A stretch of DNA of 34,250 nucleotides from Flammeovirgaceae bacterium UBA5008 (GCA_002398365.1 DGYK01000058.1:1-34250); one strand, 5' to 3'. Shown: positions 1 through 8,850, numbered from the stretch's first letter. Notes: generated by a model from the sequence alone, not told the origin. A program made the numbers and translations.

Positions 1-293
1 GACAATTTGGAATGAAGCGCGGATAATTTGGAATGAGGCGCAGACAATTTGGAATGAGGCGCGGGTAATTTGGAATGGAGCGCGGATAATTTAGAATAGG
101 GTTCGGATAATTTGGAATGAGGCGCAGACAATTTGGAATGAAGCGCGGACAATTTGGAATGAGGCGCGGATAATTTGGAATGGAGTGCAGAGAATTTGGA
201 ATGAAGCACGGACAATTTGTAATGAGCGTGGACAATTTGGAATGGAGCGCGGACAATTTAGAATGAGGCGCGGATAATTTGGAATGAAGCGCG
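1..293. repeat. 21-bp tandem repeat array, 14 units
   Basis: Fourteen head-to-tail units with consensus near GAYAATTTGGAATGRRGCGCG fill the start of the window. All are 21 bp except the eleventh (about 211-230), which is 20 bp. Variation is concentrated at a few positions: C/T in GAYAAT, A/G before GCGC, and TTAGAAT instead of TTGGAAT in units 5 and 13. There are no spacers. The array is cut by the left window edge, so the true copy number may be higher. After 293 a degenerate fragment (GGGTAAAATAGAATGAT) marks decay of the pattern. Function is unknown. The unit length is a multiple of three, so the array gives long pseudo-ORFs on the minus strand (period RASFQIV). Confidence 0.93.
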
Positions 294-846
294 GGGTAAA
301 ATAGAATGATTCTAAATAAGGAAAAATGGTAAAATGAGGCACATGAACAAGCACCAGAGAAAATAGCCGTGTAAAAGTAACAATAGGGGTGATGAGGTGC
401 GATGATAAGATAACCTGTATCTGACAAAAAAGTGAGATGAAAAAGAAAACAAACGCGGCAAGTAACGTTGAAAGGCAACGCACTTGATGAAAACCAACGT
501 TGTGTTTATTTTACATGCGCAAAACCAACAACCATAAAAGAATCCACTAGCGCGGATGTTGTGAGATGGAATGTGTGTTGGGTCATCCGTGCTCTCTAAA
601 AATTAACTCACCACTAGCGTGGAAGTTAGAGTCCCCCCCTCTAGCGCGGAGTGTGTCGTGAAAGAAACAAGACAGGCGGTCGTGTTTCTATACTGTGCAA
701 AAGATGATAGTAGGCCTTTCGCAGTCCGTGTGTAAGCACAGGCTGTAAACCACCTCTCGGTGCTGGTTTGGTAACAACTCGGTAATGAACGGAAAGTAGA
801 CAAGGTTCAATTAAAGGAAATAGGTAGTTAATGGCTATTTCTAATA
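294..846. other. Gene-free region with short inverted and dispersed repeats
   Basis: No coding region is convincing here: the minus-strand ORFs have no plausible start context or family resemblance. The region contains a small CGTTG/CAACG hairpin (466-480), an 8-bp palindrome CAACGTTG (495-502) and the dispersed CTAGCGYGGA copies listed separately. I see no tRNA or rRNA signature. Confidence 0.6.
544..650. repeat. Three dispersed CTAGCGYGGA repeats (REP-like)
   Basis: The near-identical 13-mer CCACTAGCGCGGA occurs at 544-556, with variants at 611-623 (CCACTAGCGTGGA) and 638-650 (CCTCTAGCGCGGA). The first copy can pair with CATCCGTGCT at 584-593 to form a 10-bp stem with one wobble and a loop of about 25 nt. 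The GCGCGGA core is also present in the 21-bp tandem units upstream. This resembles REP/RAYT-type dispersed palindromes, but no Y1 transposase gene is in the window, so the class is inference. Confidence 0.55.
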
Positions 847-894
847 TTGAACTATTATTTTCCTCACCAATCTCCAAACCCCTATCTTTACCCA

Positions 895-2457
895 ATGAAA
901 ACCGCATTGTTTGCTTTCCTGATTTTGTTGCTGGGCATAGGTGCCGTGGCGCAGGTAAAGGACAGCGTGCAAATTTCAACTCAAGCGGCCAAAGAGAAAC
1001 TCCAACGTGTCGATTCAGTGCAAAACCAGCTAAAAGCAAAGCTGGATAGTTTGCAACTGCCGGGAGATAGCACCGCCCGTGCGGCAGCCCGCAAAGCCGA
1101 AGCCATCCGAAATGATTTTCAAACCAAGACCGATAGCTTGCAACGCGCCTACCAGCAACCTATCAATCAACTGAATGAACGCAAGGCGAGTCTTCAACAA
1201 AAGATTGATAGCTTAAATCGTTTAAGCTTACCAACGGACAAATACGCTTCCAAACTCGATAGTATCAGTCGCCTGAGTACCGCCAAGACTGTCGAGCTCA
1301 CCCAAAAAGTAAACGCACTCAAAGACAAAGCCACCAAAAACTTAAAGGACTTGCAGATGCCCTCTGAACTGCAAGGACAAATAGCACCTTTGGAGCAGGC
1401 CATCAGCAAGTTTAACATACCCATGGTGAATGGAAAAATTCCTGATGTTGGAATCAATAATCCAATTCCCGGAGTTCAATTGCCCGGCATGAGTGGTTTG
1501 CCTTCGGGTGCGCCAAGTATTCCCGGTGTCAGTGGAGTAGGAGCGAATCCAGTGAACATACCCGGTGCACCGGCAGGGCAATCCATTCCGGATGTGAATC
1601 AGGCTATCAATCCAACCCAGCAGTTGGGTGAGTATGGCAAAGATGTGCAAGCCCTTTCGAAAGGAGAGTTACCGGATGCCAAAAGTGTGGAGAAAGCAGC
1701 CGAGAACGAGTTGAACAAGTCGGGGCAGATGAAAGAAATCACCGGACAGAACACGGAGTTAGATAAATACAAAAAGCAATTAGGCAGTCGCCCGGACAGT
1801 GCCATGCTCAACATGGCCAAAGACCAGGTGAAGACGGAAGCGGTCAATCATTTTGCCGGAAAAGAAGAAGTGCTGAAGGGTGCCATGGAAAAGATGGCGA
1901 AGCTGAAGAGTCGCTACAGCGAAGTAAAGAGCATGGCCGATTTGCCGAAACGGCTGCCCAATCCTCTTAAAGGAAAACCACTGATCGAGCGATTGGTGCC
2001 GGCACTGACATTTCAAATCATCAATGAGAAGAGCATTTTGCTTGATATCAATCCATCCATCGCTTATAAAATTTACCCCAAGTGGAAGGCGGGTCTGGGT
2101 TGGGTAGAGCGCATTACCTTTGATAAATGGACGCCCAAAGTTTCAGAACGTGTGTATGGCTTCCGCACCTATAATGAAGTGTCGCTGCCCAAAGGATTTC
2201 AGGTACGTGGTGACATTGAATGGGTCAACGCCCTGATTCCACCCTTGTTACTCAGTCAGACAGAGTTTGCCAGACGCGACTGGGAGTGGAATGTGATTGT
2301 GGGCTTGAAGAAAGATTTTAAAGTATATAAATCCATTATGGGCAATGTGCAAACGATGTATCGCATTTGGAGCGATCACGATAAGGCACCCTATCCCGAT
2401 CGCCTGATGGTGCGCATCGGTTTTGAATTCCCCATGCGAAAGAAAGTGAAGAAGTAG
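895..2457 (+). CDS. Secreted protein of unknown function with coiled-coil-like and C-terminal beta-rich regions
   Basis: I do not recognise this 520-residue protein. The start at 895 is chosen because it gives a clean signal peptide (MKTALFAFLILLLGIGAVAQ). A longer reading from 847 would put 16 polar residues in front of it. Residues about 22-175 are rich in Lys, Gln, Ala, Ser and Asp with recurring DSLQ-like stretches, as in long helices or coiled coil. Residues about 179-241 are a Pro/Gly-rich linker (PGVQLPG, PGAPAGQ). A second helical part follows, and from about residue 362 the sequence alternates in a beta-strand manner to the end (RLMVRIGFEFPM), reminiscent of a small outer-membrane barrel. 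A periplasm-spanning, outer-membrane-anchored protein would fit, but this is inference. It is separated from susC1 by 327 bp and is probably an independent unit. Confidence 0.85.
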   Translation: MKTALFAFLILLLGIGAVAQVKDSVQISTQAAKEKLQRVDSVQNQLKAKLDSLQLPGDSTARAAARKAEAIRNDFQTKTDSLQRAYQQPINQLNERKASLQQKIDSLNRLSLPTDKYASKLDSISRLSTAKTVELTQKVNALKDKATKNLKDLQMPSELQGQIAPLEQAISKFNIPMVNGKIPDVGINNPIPGVQLPGMSGLPSGAPSIPGVSGVGANPVNIPGAPAGQSIPDVNQAINPTQQLGEYGKDVQALSKGELPDAKSVEKAAENELNKSGQMKEITGQNTELDKYKKQLGSRPDSAMLNMAKDQVKTEAVNHFAGKEEVLKGAMEKMAKLKSRYSEVKSMADLPKRLPNPLKGKPLIERLVPALTFQIINEKSILLDINPSIAYKIYPKWKAGLGWVERITFDKWTPKVSERVYGFRTYNEVSLPKGFQVRGDIEWVNALIPPLLLSQTEFARRDWEWNVIVGLKKDFKVYKSIMGNVQTMYRIWSDHDKAPYPDRLMVRIGFEFPMRKKVKK

Positions 2458-2475
2458 CCGTTGAGACGGCTTTCA
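2456..2475 (+). terminator. Weak hairpin overlapping the stop codon of the upstream gene
   Basis: AGCCGT (2456-2461) pairs with ACGGCT (2466-2471) around a TGAG loop, followed by only TTTC. The stem is short and the T tract poor, so termination would be inefficient. Confidence 0.3.
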
Positions 2476-2626
2476 GCTGATTAAAATTGGCCATTCTTTT
2501 CAAATCCGGAACGGTAATTTAGTTGAATTTTTTGTGGGTTATTCCGTCAATTTCCTTCTACACAAAATCTTCTTTGGTTATTTCAGTTTTTGGAGGTTTT
2601 GGTGAAAAAGGAGTCCGAAAAAAATT

Positions 2627-2650
2627 ACAAACGATTGCGGTCACGTTTCC
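2627..2650. promoter_or_regulatory. Candidate tandem LacI-family operator upstream of susC1
   Basis: ACAAACGATTGC (2627-2638) is the reverse complement, with one end mismatch, of the GCAATCGTTTGC site upstream of susC2. It has the CG-centred, imperfectly palindromic form typical of LacI-family operators. A weaker second 12-mer, GGTCACGTTTCC (2639-2650), follows immediately, giving the same 12-bp phasing as at 15107-15130. Conservation of both the motif and the tandem spacing at the two susC genes is the support. The family assignment of the regulator is inference. Confidence 0.55.
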
Positions 2651-2717
2651 GTAACATTTTTTTCGATTTTCACTACCTAAATCCATTCTTCTTTAATTAG
2701 TTTTAAGCGAAACAAAA

Positions 2718-2744
2718 TTTGCCCATACTATGAGGATGGGCGAA
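2718..2744 (+). promoter_or_regulatory. Hairpin in the susC1 leader
   Basis: GCCCAT (2721-2726) and ATGGGC (2736-2741) form a 6-bp stem with a 9-nt loop, extendable by three pairs including one T-G wobble. It lies about 40 bp before the susC1 start. It has no counterpart before susC2. Function is unknown, and it could equally be chance. Confidence 0.3.
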
Positions 2745-2765
2745 TGGAAACCTGACCAAATAATT

Positions 2766-2776
2766 ATTAACCCTAA
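2766..2776 (+). promoter_or_regulatory. ATTAACCCTAA leader motif before susC1
   Basis: The same 11-mer is found before susC2 (15202-15212), at 8 and 13 nt from the respective ATGs. A TTAACCCTAA-type sequence just ahead of SusC starts is, from memory, frequent in Bacteroidota. It may help translation initiation where Shine-Dalgarno sites are weak. The role is inference. Confidence 0.4.
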
Positions 2777-2784
2777 GTATCTGT

Positions 2785-5751
2785 ATGATTAAATTTTACC
2801 AAACAGCAAGAAAGTGCCTGACGGTATTGCTGGTATTTGGCTTTGCGCCAATTTTTGCCCAGCAAGTGGTTTCGGGAAAAGTGACTTCTTCGGACGATGG
2901 TTCGCCACTGCCTGGCGTGAACATTCTGGAGAAAGGTACCACCAACGGAACGGTGACGGATGGAGACGGAAGTTTCAAAATCAGTGTGGGAGCCAACGCG
3001 GTTCTTGATTTTTCTTTTATTGGTTATGTAACGCAAGAGATCACCGTGGGAAATCAAACTACGATTAACGTGGTGTTGCAAGCAGATGTAACGGCATTGC
3101 AGGAAGTGGTGGTGATTGGTTATGGAGAAGTTCAAAAGAAAGATGCAACCGGTGCAGTAACTGCCATTTCCAATAAAGACTTTAACAAAGGTGTGCTCAC
3201 CTCTCCACAAGATTTGTTAGTTGGAAAGTTTGCCGGTGTGGCCATTACATCATCCAGTGGTGCTCCTGGTGCCGGTTCAACTATTCGTATTCGTGGTGGA
3301 GCTTCACTAAACGCTAGCAACGATCCATTGATAGTTATCGATGGTTTTCCAGTGGATAATACAAGCCCCGGTGGTGTTGCCAACCCACTCGCTACGATTA
3401 ACCCAAATGACATTGAAACATTTACCGTGTTAAAAGATGCTTCGGCCACAGCTATTTATGGTTCACGTGCATCCAATGGCGTCATCATCATTACCACCAA
3501 AAAAGGTGCGGAAGGCAAAACGAAGTTTACCTACAATGCCAACGTCTCCATTGGTTCTCCTGTAAAATATGTAGACGTATTGAATGCCACACAATACAAA
3601 GCGCTTATCAACAGTTTGCCCAACGGAACATCAGGTATCGATGCAGCAGCTAAATTGAAATTAGGTAATGCCAACACTGACTGGCAGCGCGAAATTTTCA
3701 GAGACGCGATTTCGCACGATCATAATTTAAGCGCATCCGGATCTATTAAAGGTGTTCCGTATCGTGTTTCTTATGGGTACACAGATCAACAAGGTATTTT
3801 GAAAACTACCGGATTGCAACGGCACTCTATTAATATCAACGCAAGCCCTACGTTCTTAAACGGAGATTTGAAATTGGATATGAGTGTGAAAGGCAATGTT
3901 TCATTTACAAATTTTGGAGAAGCAGGAGCGGTGGGAAGTGCCGTTACATTTGACCCGACACAACCTATCTATGATGCGAGTGCTACGCAATATGGCGGAT
4001 ATTTCTCATGGCTGAGCAAAGGAGCCATCAGCGGAACAGCTAATCCGGTTGCACAGTTGAATCAAACAGACAATCAGTCAACCGCGAATCGTATTATTGC
4101 CAGTTTCAAAGCTGACTACAAATTAAAATTCTTCCCGGACATCAAGATAACCGTTAATGCCGGTATTGACCGGTCAGTTAGTGATGGTTTTAACAGAGCG
4201 CCTATTACTGCCGCTTTTGAAAACAATGGTGTTGCTGCTCCGAATACACAATTAGTAGGAAGAGACAATACATATGGTGGAAGAAACCAATCGGAGTTAT
4301 TAGATATTTTCGGTAATTACACCAAGCAGTTTGGAGATCATAAAATTGACTTTACTGCTGGTTACGGTTGGCAACATTTCTATCGCGATTCTTACAGTGT
4401 TAACAAAAACCTGGCTCGAACCATTTCGAACCCATCAAAAAGCCAAAATTATCTAGTTTCTTTCTTTGGCCGTTTGAATTACACATTTAACGGAAAATAC
4501 TTATTGACGGCTACGTTGCGTAATGACGGTTCATCTCGTTTTGGACCTGCCAATCGTTGGGGCCTATTCCCATCTGTTGCATTAGCATGGAGAATGAAGG
4601 ATGAACAATTTTTGGCCAACGTAGGATTTTTATCTGATTTGAAATTGAGAGCTGGTTTTGGGGTTACAGGTCAACAGGATATCGGTTCAAACTATTTTCC
4701 TTATCTCGCCACTTATCAGTCTTCCGATTCGCAAACACAATACCAATTGGGAAATTCATTCTATGTGACCCAACGTCCTAATCCATATGATGGAAATATC
4801 AAATGGGAAGAAACAACTACTTACAATATCGGAGCTGACTTTGGATTCTTCGAAGATAAAATTTCCGGTTCTATCGAAGTGTATCAAAAAAACACCAAAG
4901 ACTTGTTGAACTACATTGCAATTGCAAACGGAGTTAACTTCTCTAATTTTATCAATACGAATGTGGGAAGCATGGAGGTGAAAGGTTTTGAATTAACATT
5001 GAAGGGAACACCGGTGTCTACGAAAGATCTCACGGTCAATGTGGGTGCTAACTTCACTACTTTCAATAGCAAGATCACCAAACTTAATCTGACAAATGAT
5101 CCAACTTACCTCGGTAACTTCAACGGAGGAATTGGAGTAGACGCTTTCATTCGCAATGATCAGGTTGGTTACGCAGCCAATTCATTCTTCCCATACCAAC
5201 AAGTTTACGATGCTGCTGGCAAGCCAGTAGAAGGTTTGTATGTGGATCGTTCGGGAAGTGGTGGTAGCGTAGTAGGTAATAACCTGAATCGCTACAGATA
5301 TAAAACACCGATTCCAGATTTTTTAATTGGTATCAATTCACGAGTAAATTATAAGAAGTTTGATTTCTCATTCTCCGGACGTTTGAGCATTGGAAACTAT
5401 GTGTACAACAATGTAGAATCCGGAAGAGCATTCTATAACGGGTTGTATAATCTTGGCTTCTTCAGCAATACATTGAATTCCATCAATGATACGAAGTTTA
5501 CCACTCAACAAATTTATTCAGACTACTATGTTCAGAATGCTTCGTTTTTCAGAATGGATAACCTGAGTTTAGGCTACAGCTTTGACAATGTGTTTTTGGA
5601 GCGGGTGAAGGCGAGATTGAGCTTGACGGTTCAAAATGCTTTTGTCATCACAGATTACAAAGGCTTAGATCCGGAAGTTGATGGAGGCATTGATAACAAC
5701 ATTTATCCTCGTCCCAGAACCATTTTACTTGGTGTAAATGTTACTTTTTAA
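2785..5751 (+). CDS. SusC/RagA-family TonB-dependent outer-membrane transporter (copy 1)
   Basis: This 988-residue protein is an outer-membrane channel that, with its SusD partner, imports oligosaccharides using TonB-transmitted energy. A signal peptide (residues 1-25, ending PIFAQ) precedes a carboxypeptidase-D-like regulatory domain (about 28-100; SGKVTSSDDG, GVNILEKGTTNGTVTDGDG). Then comes the SusC-family motif ALQEVVVIGYG (104-114), the plug domain (RIRGGASL, PLIVIDG, YGSRASNGVIIITTKKG), and a long 22-strand-type barrel ending in RTILLGVNVTF. Length is normal for the family. It starts block 1, 7 bp ahead of susD1. The substrate is probably an alpha-glucan because the SusE-like protein and alpha-amylase follow. 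The sequence alone does not show specificity. A candidate operator pair lies at 2627-2650. Confidence 0.96.
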   Translation: MIKFYQTARKCLTVLLVFGFAPIFAQQVVSGKVTSSDDGSPLPGVNILEKGTTNGTVTDGDGSFKISVGANAVLDFSFIGYVTQEITVGNQTTINVVLQADVTALQEVVVIGYGEVQKKDATGAVTAISNKDFNKGVLTSPQDLLVGKFAGVAITSSSGAPGAGSTIRIRGGASLNASNDPLIVIDGFPVDNTSPGGVANPLATINPNDIETFTVLKDASATAIYGSRASNGVIIITTKKGAEGKTKFTYNANVSIGSPVKYVDVLNATQYKALINSLPNGTSGIDAAAKLKLGNANTDWQREIFRDAISHDHNLSASGSIKGVPYRVSYGYTDQQGILKTTGLQRHSININASPTFLNGDLKLDMSVKGNVSFTNFGEAGAVGSAVTFDPTQPIYDASATQYGGYFSWLSKGAISGTANPVAQLNQTDNQSTANRIIASFKADYKLKFFPDIKITVNAGIDRSVSDGFNRAPITAAFENNGVAAPNTQLVGRDNTYGGRNQSELLDIFGNYTKQFGDHKIDFTAGYGWQHFYRDSYSVNKNLARTISNPSKSQNYLVSFFGRLNYTFNGKYLLTATLRNDGSSRFGPANRWGLFPSVALAWRMKDEQFLANVGFLSDLKLRAGFGVTGQQDIGSNYFPYLATYQSSDSQTQYQLGNSFYVTQRPNPYDGNIKWEETTTYNIGADFGFFEDKISGSIEVYQKNTKDLLNYIAIANGVNFSNFINTNVGSMEVKGFELTLKGTPVSTKDLTVNVGANFTTFNSKITKLNLTNDPTYLGNFNGGIGVDAFIRNDQVGYAANSFFPYQQVYDAAGKPVEGLYVDRSGSGGSVVGNNLNRYRYKTPIPDFLIGINSRVNYKKFDFSFSGRLSIGNYVYNNVESGRAFYNGLYNLGFFSNTLNSINDTKFTTQQIYSDYYVQNASFFRMDNLSLGYSFDNVFLERVKARLSLTVQNAFVITDYKGLDPEVDGGIDNNIYPRPRTILLGVNVTF

Positions 5752-5758
5752 CTAATTA

Positions 5759-7333
5759 ATGAATCAGATTATGAAAATGAAATATATAAAACTTTCTACG
5801 CTGAGCGTTTTTGTCTCAATGACGTTTCTGATGTCATGCGTTGGTGACCTCGATGTGAAACCGAATGATCCATTCTTGTCTACTTCAGATAAAGTTTACA
5901 CAACGACTGAATCGTACAAGCAGGGGTTGGCGAAGCTGTATGCAGCCTTTGCCTTAACGGGTCAAAAAGGACCAGTGGGTGCTCAAGATGTTGCTGGTGT
6001 GGATGAAGGATTCAGCTGTTTTGTTCGCTCATTGTGGTATATGCAAGAATTGCCTACGGATGAGGCAGTGTGGACCTATCCCAATGATGCAAACGGTACT
6101 ATCTTCAACTTGCACTACAATACATGGTTGCCATCAGATGGTATTCCAACAGCCTTGTTTGCCCGTATCATGAATGTGGCGGCACTATCCAATGAATTTA
6201 TTCGCGCTACTTCAGGTAAAACAGGTGATACAGAGATTAAAAAGTTTCAAGCCGAAGCGCGCTTCCTCCGTGCGTTAGCATATTACCATGGTATCGATCT
6301 GTTTGGAAAAATGCCGTTTGTTACTGAAGCCGATCTGCCCGGTGCTTACTTTCCTCCTCAAAAATCGAGAGCTGAATTGTATGCTTATGTTGAATCTGAA
6401 TTAAAGGCTATTAAAGCAGATTTGGGTGAACCTCGCTTCGAGTATGGTAGAGCAGATAAGGCAGCGTGTGCGATGTTGCTGGCAAAACTCTATTTGAATT
6501 CCGAAGTGTATATCAACCAACCTAAGTATACAGAGGCAATTACTCAGTTGAATGAAGTAATTGCGGCTGGTTATACGCTTTCTCCTAAGTATGCTAACCT
6601 CTTCCGTTCTGATAATAACACCAATAATACTGAGATCATTTTCTCTCAAAATTTTGACGGTGCAAAATCGCAGGCGTATTCAATTGTGCAAGTAATGATC
6701 AATGGAAACGCAGGTAACGGTGGTTGGTCGGGCTTAAGAACGACTTCAGCATTTGTAGCAAAATTCCCTGTGCTGACTGAATCACGGGCTATTTTTGCAA
6801 AAGAAGACAAAGGTCAGTCGTTAGAAATCGGAGCAGTGAACAAAAGCACTGACGGATACGGAATTTATAAGTTCAGAAACATTTCATCTACTGATGTGGT
6901 CGCTCCAAATGATGCAACGGGCTTTCCGGACACTGATTTCCCGATGTTCCGTTTGGCGGATGCTTATTTGATGTATGCGGAGGCAGTATTAAGAGGTGGA
7001 TCGGGTGGTAATATAACTACGGCATTAGGCTATGTGAATGCTATCCGTACCAGATCTGGAGATGTTGCAGCCGGAAATGCACCGGGAGCAATTGCCGCCA
7101 ATCAGTTAACACTCGATTTTATTCTTGATGAGCGTGCCCGTGAATTGTATTGGGAGGCGCACAGAAGAACAGACTTAATTCGCTTCAATAAATTTGTTGG
7201 ATCGACTTATTTGTGGCCTTGGAAAGGTGGTGTTGCTGCGGGTGCATCTATTGAAGCTAAACGAGCTTTGTTCCCTATTCCTGCAGCTGATCTTGGGTCA
7301 AACCCCAACTTGAAGCAAAATGATGGTTACTAG
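5759..7333 (+). CDS. SusD/RagB-family surface nutrient-binding lipoprotein (copy 1)
   Basis: SusD proteins form the lid of the SusC channel and bind glycan at the cell surface. Reading from 5759 gives 524 residues with a lipoprotein signal ending at Cys27 (lipobox LMSC). ATGs at 5771 and 5777 are equally possible starts and leave the lipobox intact. SusD hallmarks are visible: EARFLRALAYYHGIDLFGKMP in the N-terminal TPR-like half (quoted here only to its core FLRALAYYHGIDLFG), FRLADAYLMYAEAVLRGG, and near the C-terminus DERARELYWEAHRRTDLIRF followed by LFPIPAADL and a terminal NDGY. It lies 7 bp after susC1 and 36 bp before the SusE-like gene, so it is surely co-transcribed. Glycan specificity cannot be read from the sequence. 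Confidence 0.95.
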   Translation: MNQIMKMKYIKLSTLSVFVSMTFLMSCVGDLDVKPNDPFLSTSDKVYTTTESYKQGLAKLYAAFALTGQKGPVGAQDVAGVDEGFSCFVRSLWYMQELPTDEAVWTYPNDANGTIFNLHYNTWLPSDGIPTALFARIMNVAALSNEFIRATSGKTGDTEIKKFQAEARFLRALAYYHGIDLFGKMPFVTEADLPGAYFPPQKSRAELYAYVESELKAIKADLGEPRFEYGRADKAACAMLLAKLYLNSEVYINQPKYTEAITQLNEVIAAGYTLSPKYANLFRSDNNTNNTEIIFSQNFDGAKSQAYSIVQVMINGNAGNGGWSGLRTTSAFVAKFPVLTESRAIFAKEDKGQSLEIGAVNKSTDGYGIYKFRNISSTDVVAPNDATGFPDTDFPMFRLADAYLMYAEAVLRGGSGGNITTALGYVNAIRTRSGDVAAGNAPGAIAANQLTLDFILDERARELYWEAHRRTDLIRFNKFVGSTYLWPWKGGVAAGASIEAKRALFPIPAADLGSNPNLKQNDGY

Positions 7334-7369
7334 TACTACCGAAACATTGATCAATAAAAAATATACAAT

Positions 7370-8794
7370 ATGAAAATAGTCAAAGTTGCGAGAATCTTCA
7401 GCCTGTTGGCTTTGATGGCTACGCTTTTTATGACATCCTGTAAAGATGATGCTGTAAAGCCAACACTTAAGTCATCGGTTACTGCCAACGAACTGTTGGC
7501 ACCAACTGCTAGCGCCTATGTGTTAACAGTTGAAAATGCTGCGAATACGTTAGAAACATTCAAGTGGACGGCTCCTAATTTTGGATTCAATGCGTCAATT
7601 ACCTACAAGTTACAAATCGATAAGTCGACTGGTGATTTTACAACTCCAATTGAACTTGCGTCTGTGTCTAATGGAAAGTTGGAAGCCGCGATCAAAGTAA
7701 GTGATATGAATGAAAAGCTTCTTGGATTAGGATTGAATCCGGAAGAGGCAGCAGCGATAAAGTTGAGAGTTACTTCAACTGTCAGCGACAAAGTTGCTAC
7801 GGTAATTTCTAGCGTAAGAACGATTACAGTTACTCCCTACGCGACCAGTTTTCCTCCTATTTATGGCATGGGTGCTGCGTTGAATGGTTGGGGACCTTGG
7901 CCGGATGCGGCTGTTGAACTACAAAGCCCTGCATTTAAGAAATATGAGACCATCGCTAAGTTTACCAATGGACAAGCGTTCCGTTTCTTTGCTCAACAAG
8001 ATTGGGGACCTGTGTCTTACAACTATCCTTTCTTTACTACAGTAAGCTCTTTGTTTGAAAATGCCAATGATGGCGACAGCAATTTAAAATTTATTGGCAC
8101 TACAGGTTATTTCAAGGTTGAAGTAGATTTGAAAACAAAGACCGTAGCGATGACCGCTGTGGATGAGCCAGTGATGTATATGACCGGTGCAGGTATTGGT
8201 GGATGGGATAAACCAGGCACTGGCGCTAGTGTGAAGATGACGTATGTTAAACCAGGTGTTTTTGTAGCAAATGCGAATTTTGTAGTAGGCGCTTTCCGTT
8301 TCTTTGCGCAGGCTGATTGGGGACCTACATCTTACAATTACCCATTCTTTACTTCGGTAGATGCGAAGTTTGTCAACGCCAACGATGGTGACAAAAATCT
8401 TCAATTTACCGGTTCACCCGGCCCCTATAAAATTACCGTAGATATCAATAAGAAGACAGTAGTTGTTGGCGATTTGCCAAAACCGGTATTGTACATGACA
8501 GGAGCCGGAATTGGTGGATGGGATAAACCAGGAACAGGGGTAAGTATCAATATGACCTATATTAGTGCTGGTGTTTATGAAGCCACTGCTAATTTTGTGA
8601 ATAATGAAACTTTCCGCTTTTTTGCTCAAGCAGATTGGGGACCAACATCCTACAATTATCCATACTTTACAACCGTTGATGCTCTTTTTGAGAACGCGAA
8701 TGATGGCGACAAAAACTTCCGATATATTGGAGCATCGGGTTCGAAAACAATCAATGTCAATTTGAACACCAAGGTGGTAACTGTTAAGCCATAA
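7370..8794 (+). CDS. SusE/SusF-like outer-membrane starch-binding lipoprotein with three tandem modules
   Basis: This 474-residue lipoprotein (Cys24, lipobox FMTSC) begins with an N-terminal SusE-type domain (about 30-155; APTASAYVLTVENAANTLETF, of which the recognisable core is LETFKWTAP). Three modules of about 105 residues follow, starting near residues 165, 269 and 374. Each has a G-GW motif (GIGGWDKPG in the second and third) and an FRFFAQ-DWGP-SYNYP stretch. This is the SusF-like layout of one Ig-like domain plus three starch-binding carbohydrate modules. The Trp and Tyr residues are the expected stacking platform for alpha-glucan. The residues after the lipid Cys (KDD) fit the acidic surface-export signal known from Bacteroidota. 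It is the only SusE/F-type gene in the window and closes the susC1-susD1 cluster before a hairpin at 8813. Confidence 0.9.
   Translation: MKIVKVARIFSLLALMATLFMTSCKDDAVKPTLKSSVTANELLAPTASAYVLTVENAANTLETFKWTAPNFGFNASITYKLQIDKSTGDFTTPIELASVSNGKLEAAIKVSDMNEKLLGLGLNPEEAAAIKLRVTSTVSDKVATVISSVRTITVTPYATSFPPIYGMGAALNGWGPWPDAAVELQSPAFKKYETIAKFTNGQAFRFFAQQDWGPVSYNYPFFTTVSSLFENANDGDSNLKFIGTTGYFKVEVDLKTKTVAMTAVDEPVMYMTGAGIGGWDKPGTGASVKMTYVKPGVFVANANFVVGAFRFFAQADWGPTSYNYPFFTSVDAKFVNANDGDKNLQFTGSPGPYKITVDINKKTVVVGDLPKPVLYMTGAGIGGWDKPGTGVSINMTYISAGVYEATANFVNNETFRFFAQADWGPTSYNYPYFTTVDALFENANDGDKNFRYIGASGSKTINVNLNTKVVTVKP
7862..8791 (+). repeat. Three in-gene tandem modules of about 315 bp
   Basis: The three starch-binding modules of the SusE/F-like gene repeat with a period of 105 codons. 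Module 2 begins at 8174 and module 3 at 8489. These two share YMTGAGIGGWDKPGTG and FRFFAQADWGPTSYNYP without change, and are also close at DNA level. Module 1 (from about 7862) is more diverged. This points to a recent internal duplication of module 2/3. Confidence 0.85.
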
Positions 8795-8812
8795 TCAAAT
8801 ATTGTTTTAACC

Positions 8813-8850
8813 AAGAGGCTGTCTCATACGTTTTCTGAGACAGCCTCTTT
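8813..8850 (+). terminator. Strong hairpin between the SusE-like gene and the amylase gene
   Basis: A perfect 14-bp stem, AAGAGGCTGTCTCA (8813-8826) with TGAGACAGCCTCTT (8836-8849), encloses a 9-nt loop. Only TTT-ACTTTAT follows, so the T tract is weak. The amylase ATG is 17 bp downstream. It may be a partial terminator or an mRNA processing/stability hairpin that sets the ratio of surface proteins to amylase. Confidence 0.75.

Noticed and set aside
1..293. Possible CRISPR array
   Set aside because: Repeats are contiguous with no spacers, and no cas gene is in the window.
91..483. Minus-strand 130-codon ORF with a heptad pseudo-repeat RASFQIV
   Set aside because: It is the translation of the 21-bp tandem array. 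The 20-bp unit shifts the frame, a variant unit gives the stop, and there is no family resemblance; I treat it as non-coding.
847..894. N-terminal extension of the first gene from ATG 847
   Set aside because: It would put 16 polar residues before an otherwise complete signal peptide starting at 895.
641..1039. Minus-strand 132-codon ORF overlapping the first gene
   Set aside because: It overlaps the start of a better-supported + strand gene and shows no signal peptide or domain; likely a shadow.
2651..2784. Search for TTTG / TAnnTTTG promoter boxes upstream of susC1 and susC2
   Set aside because: Only one-mismatch -7 boxes were found (for example TAGTTTTA near 2698 and TAATTTTT near 15193), without a well-spaced -33 box, so no promoter is called.
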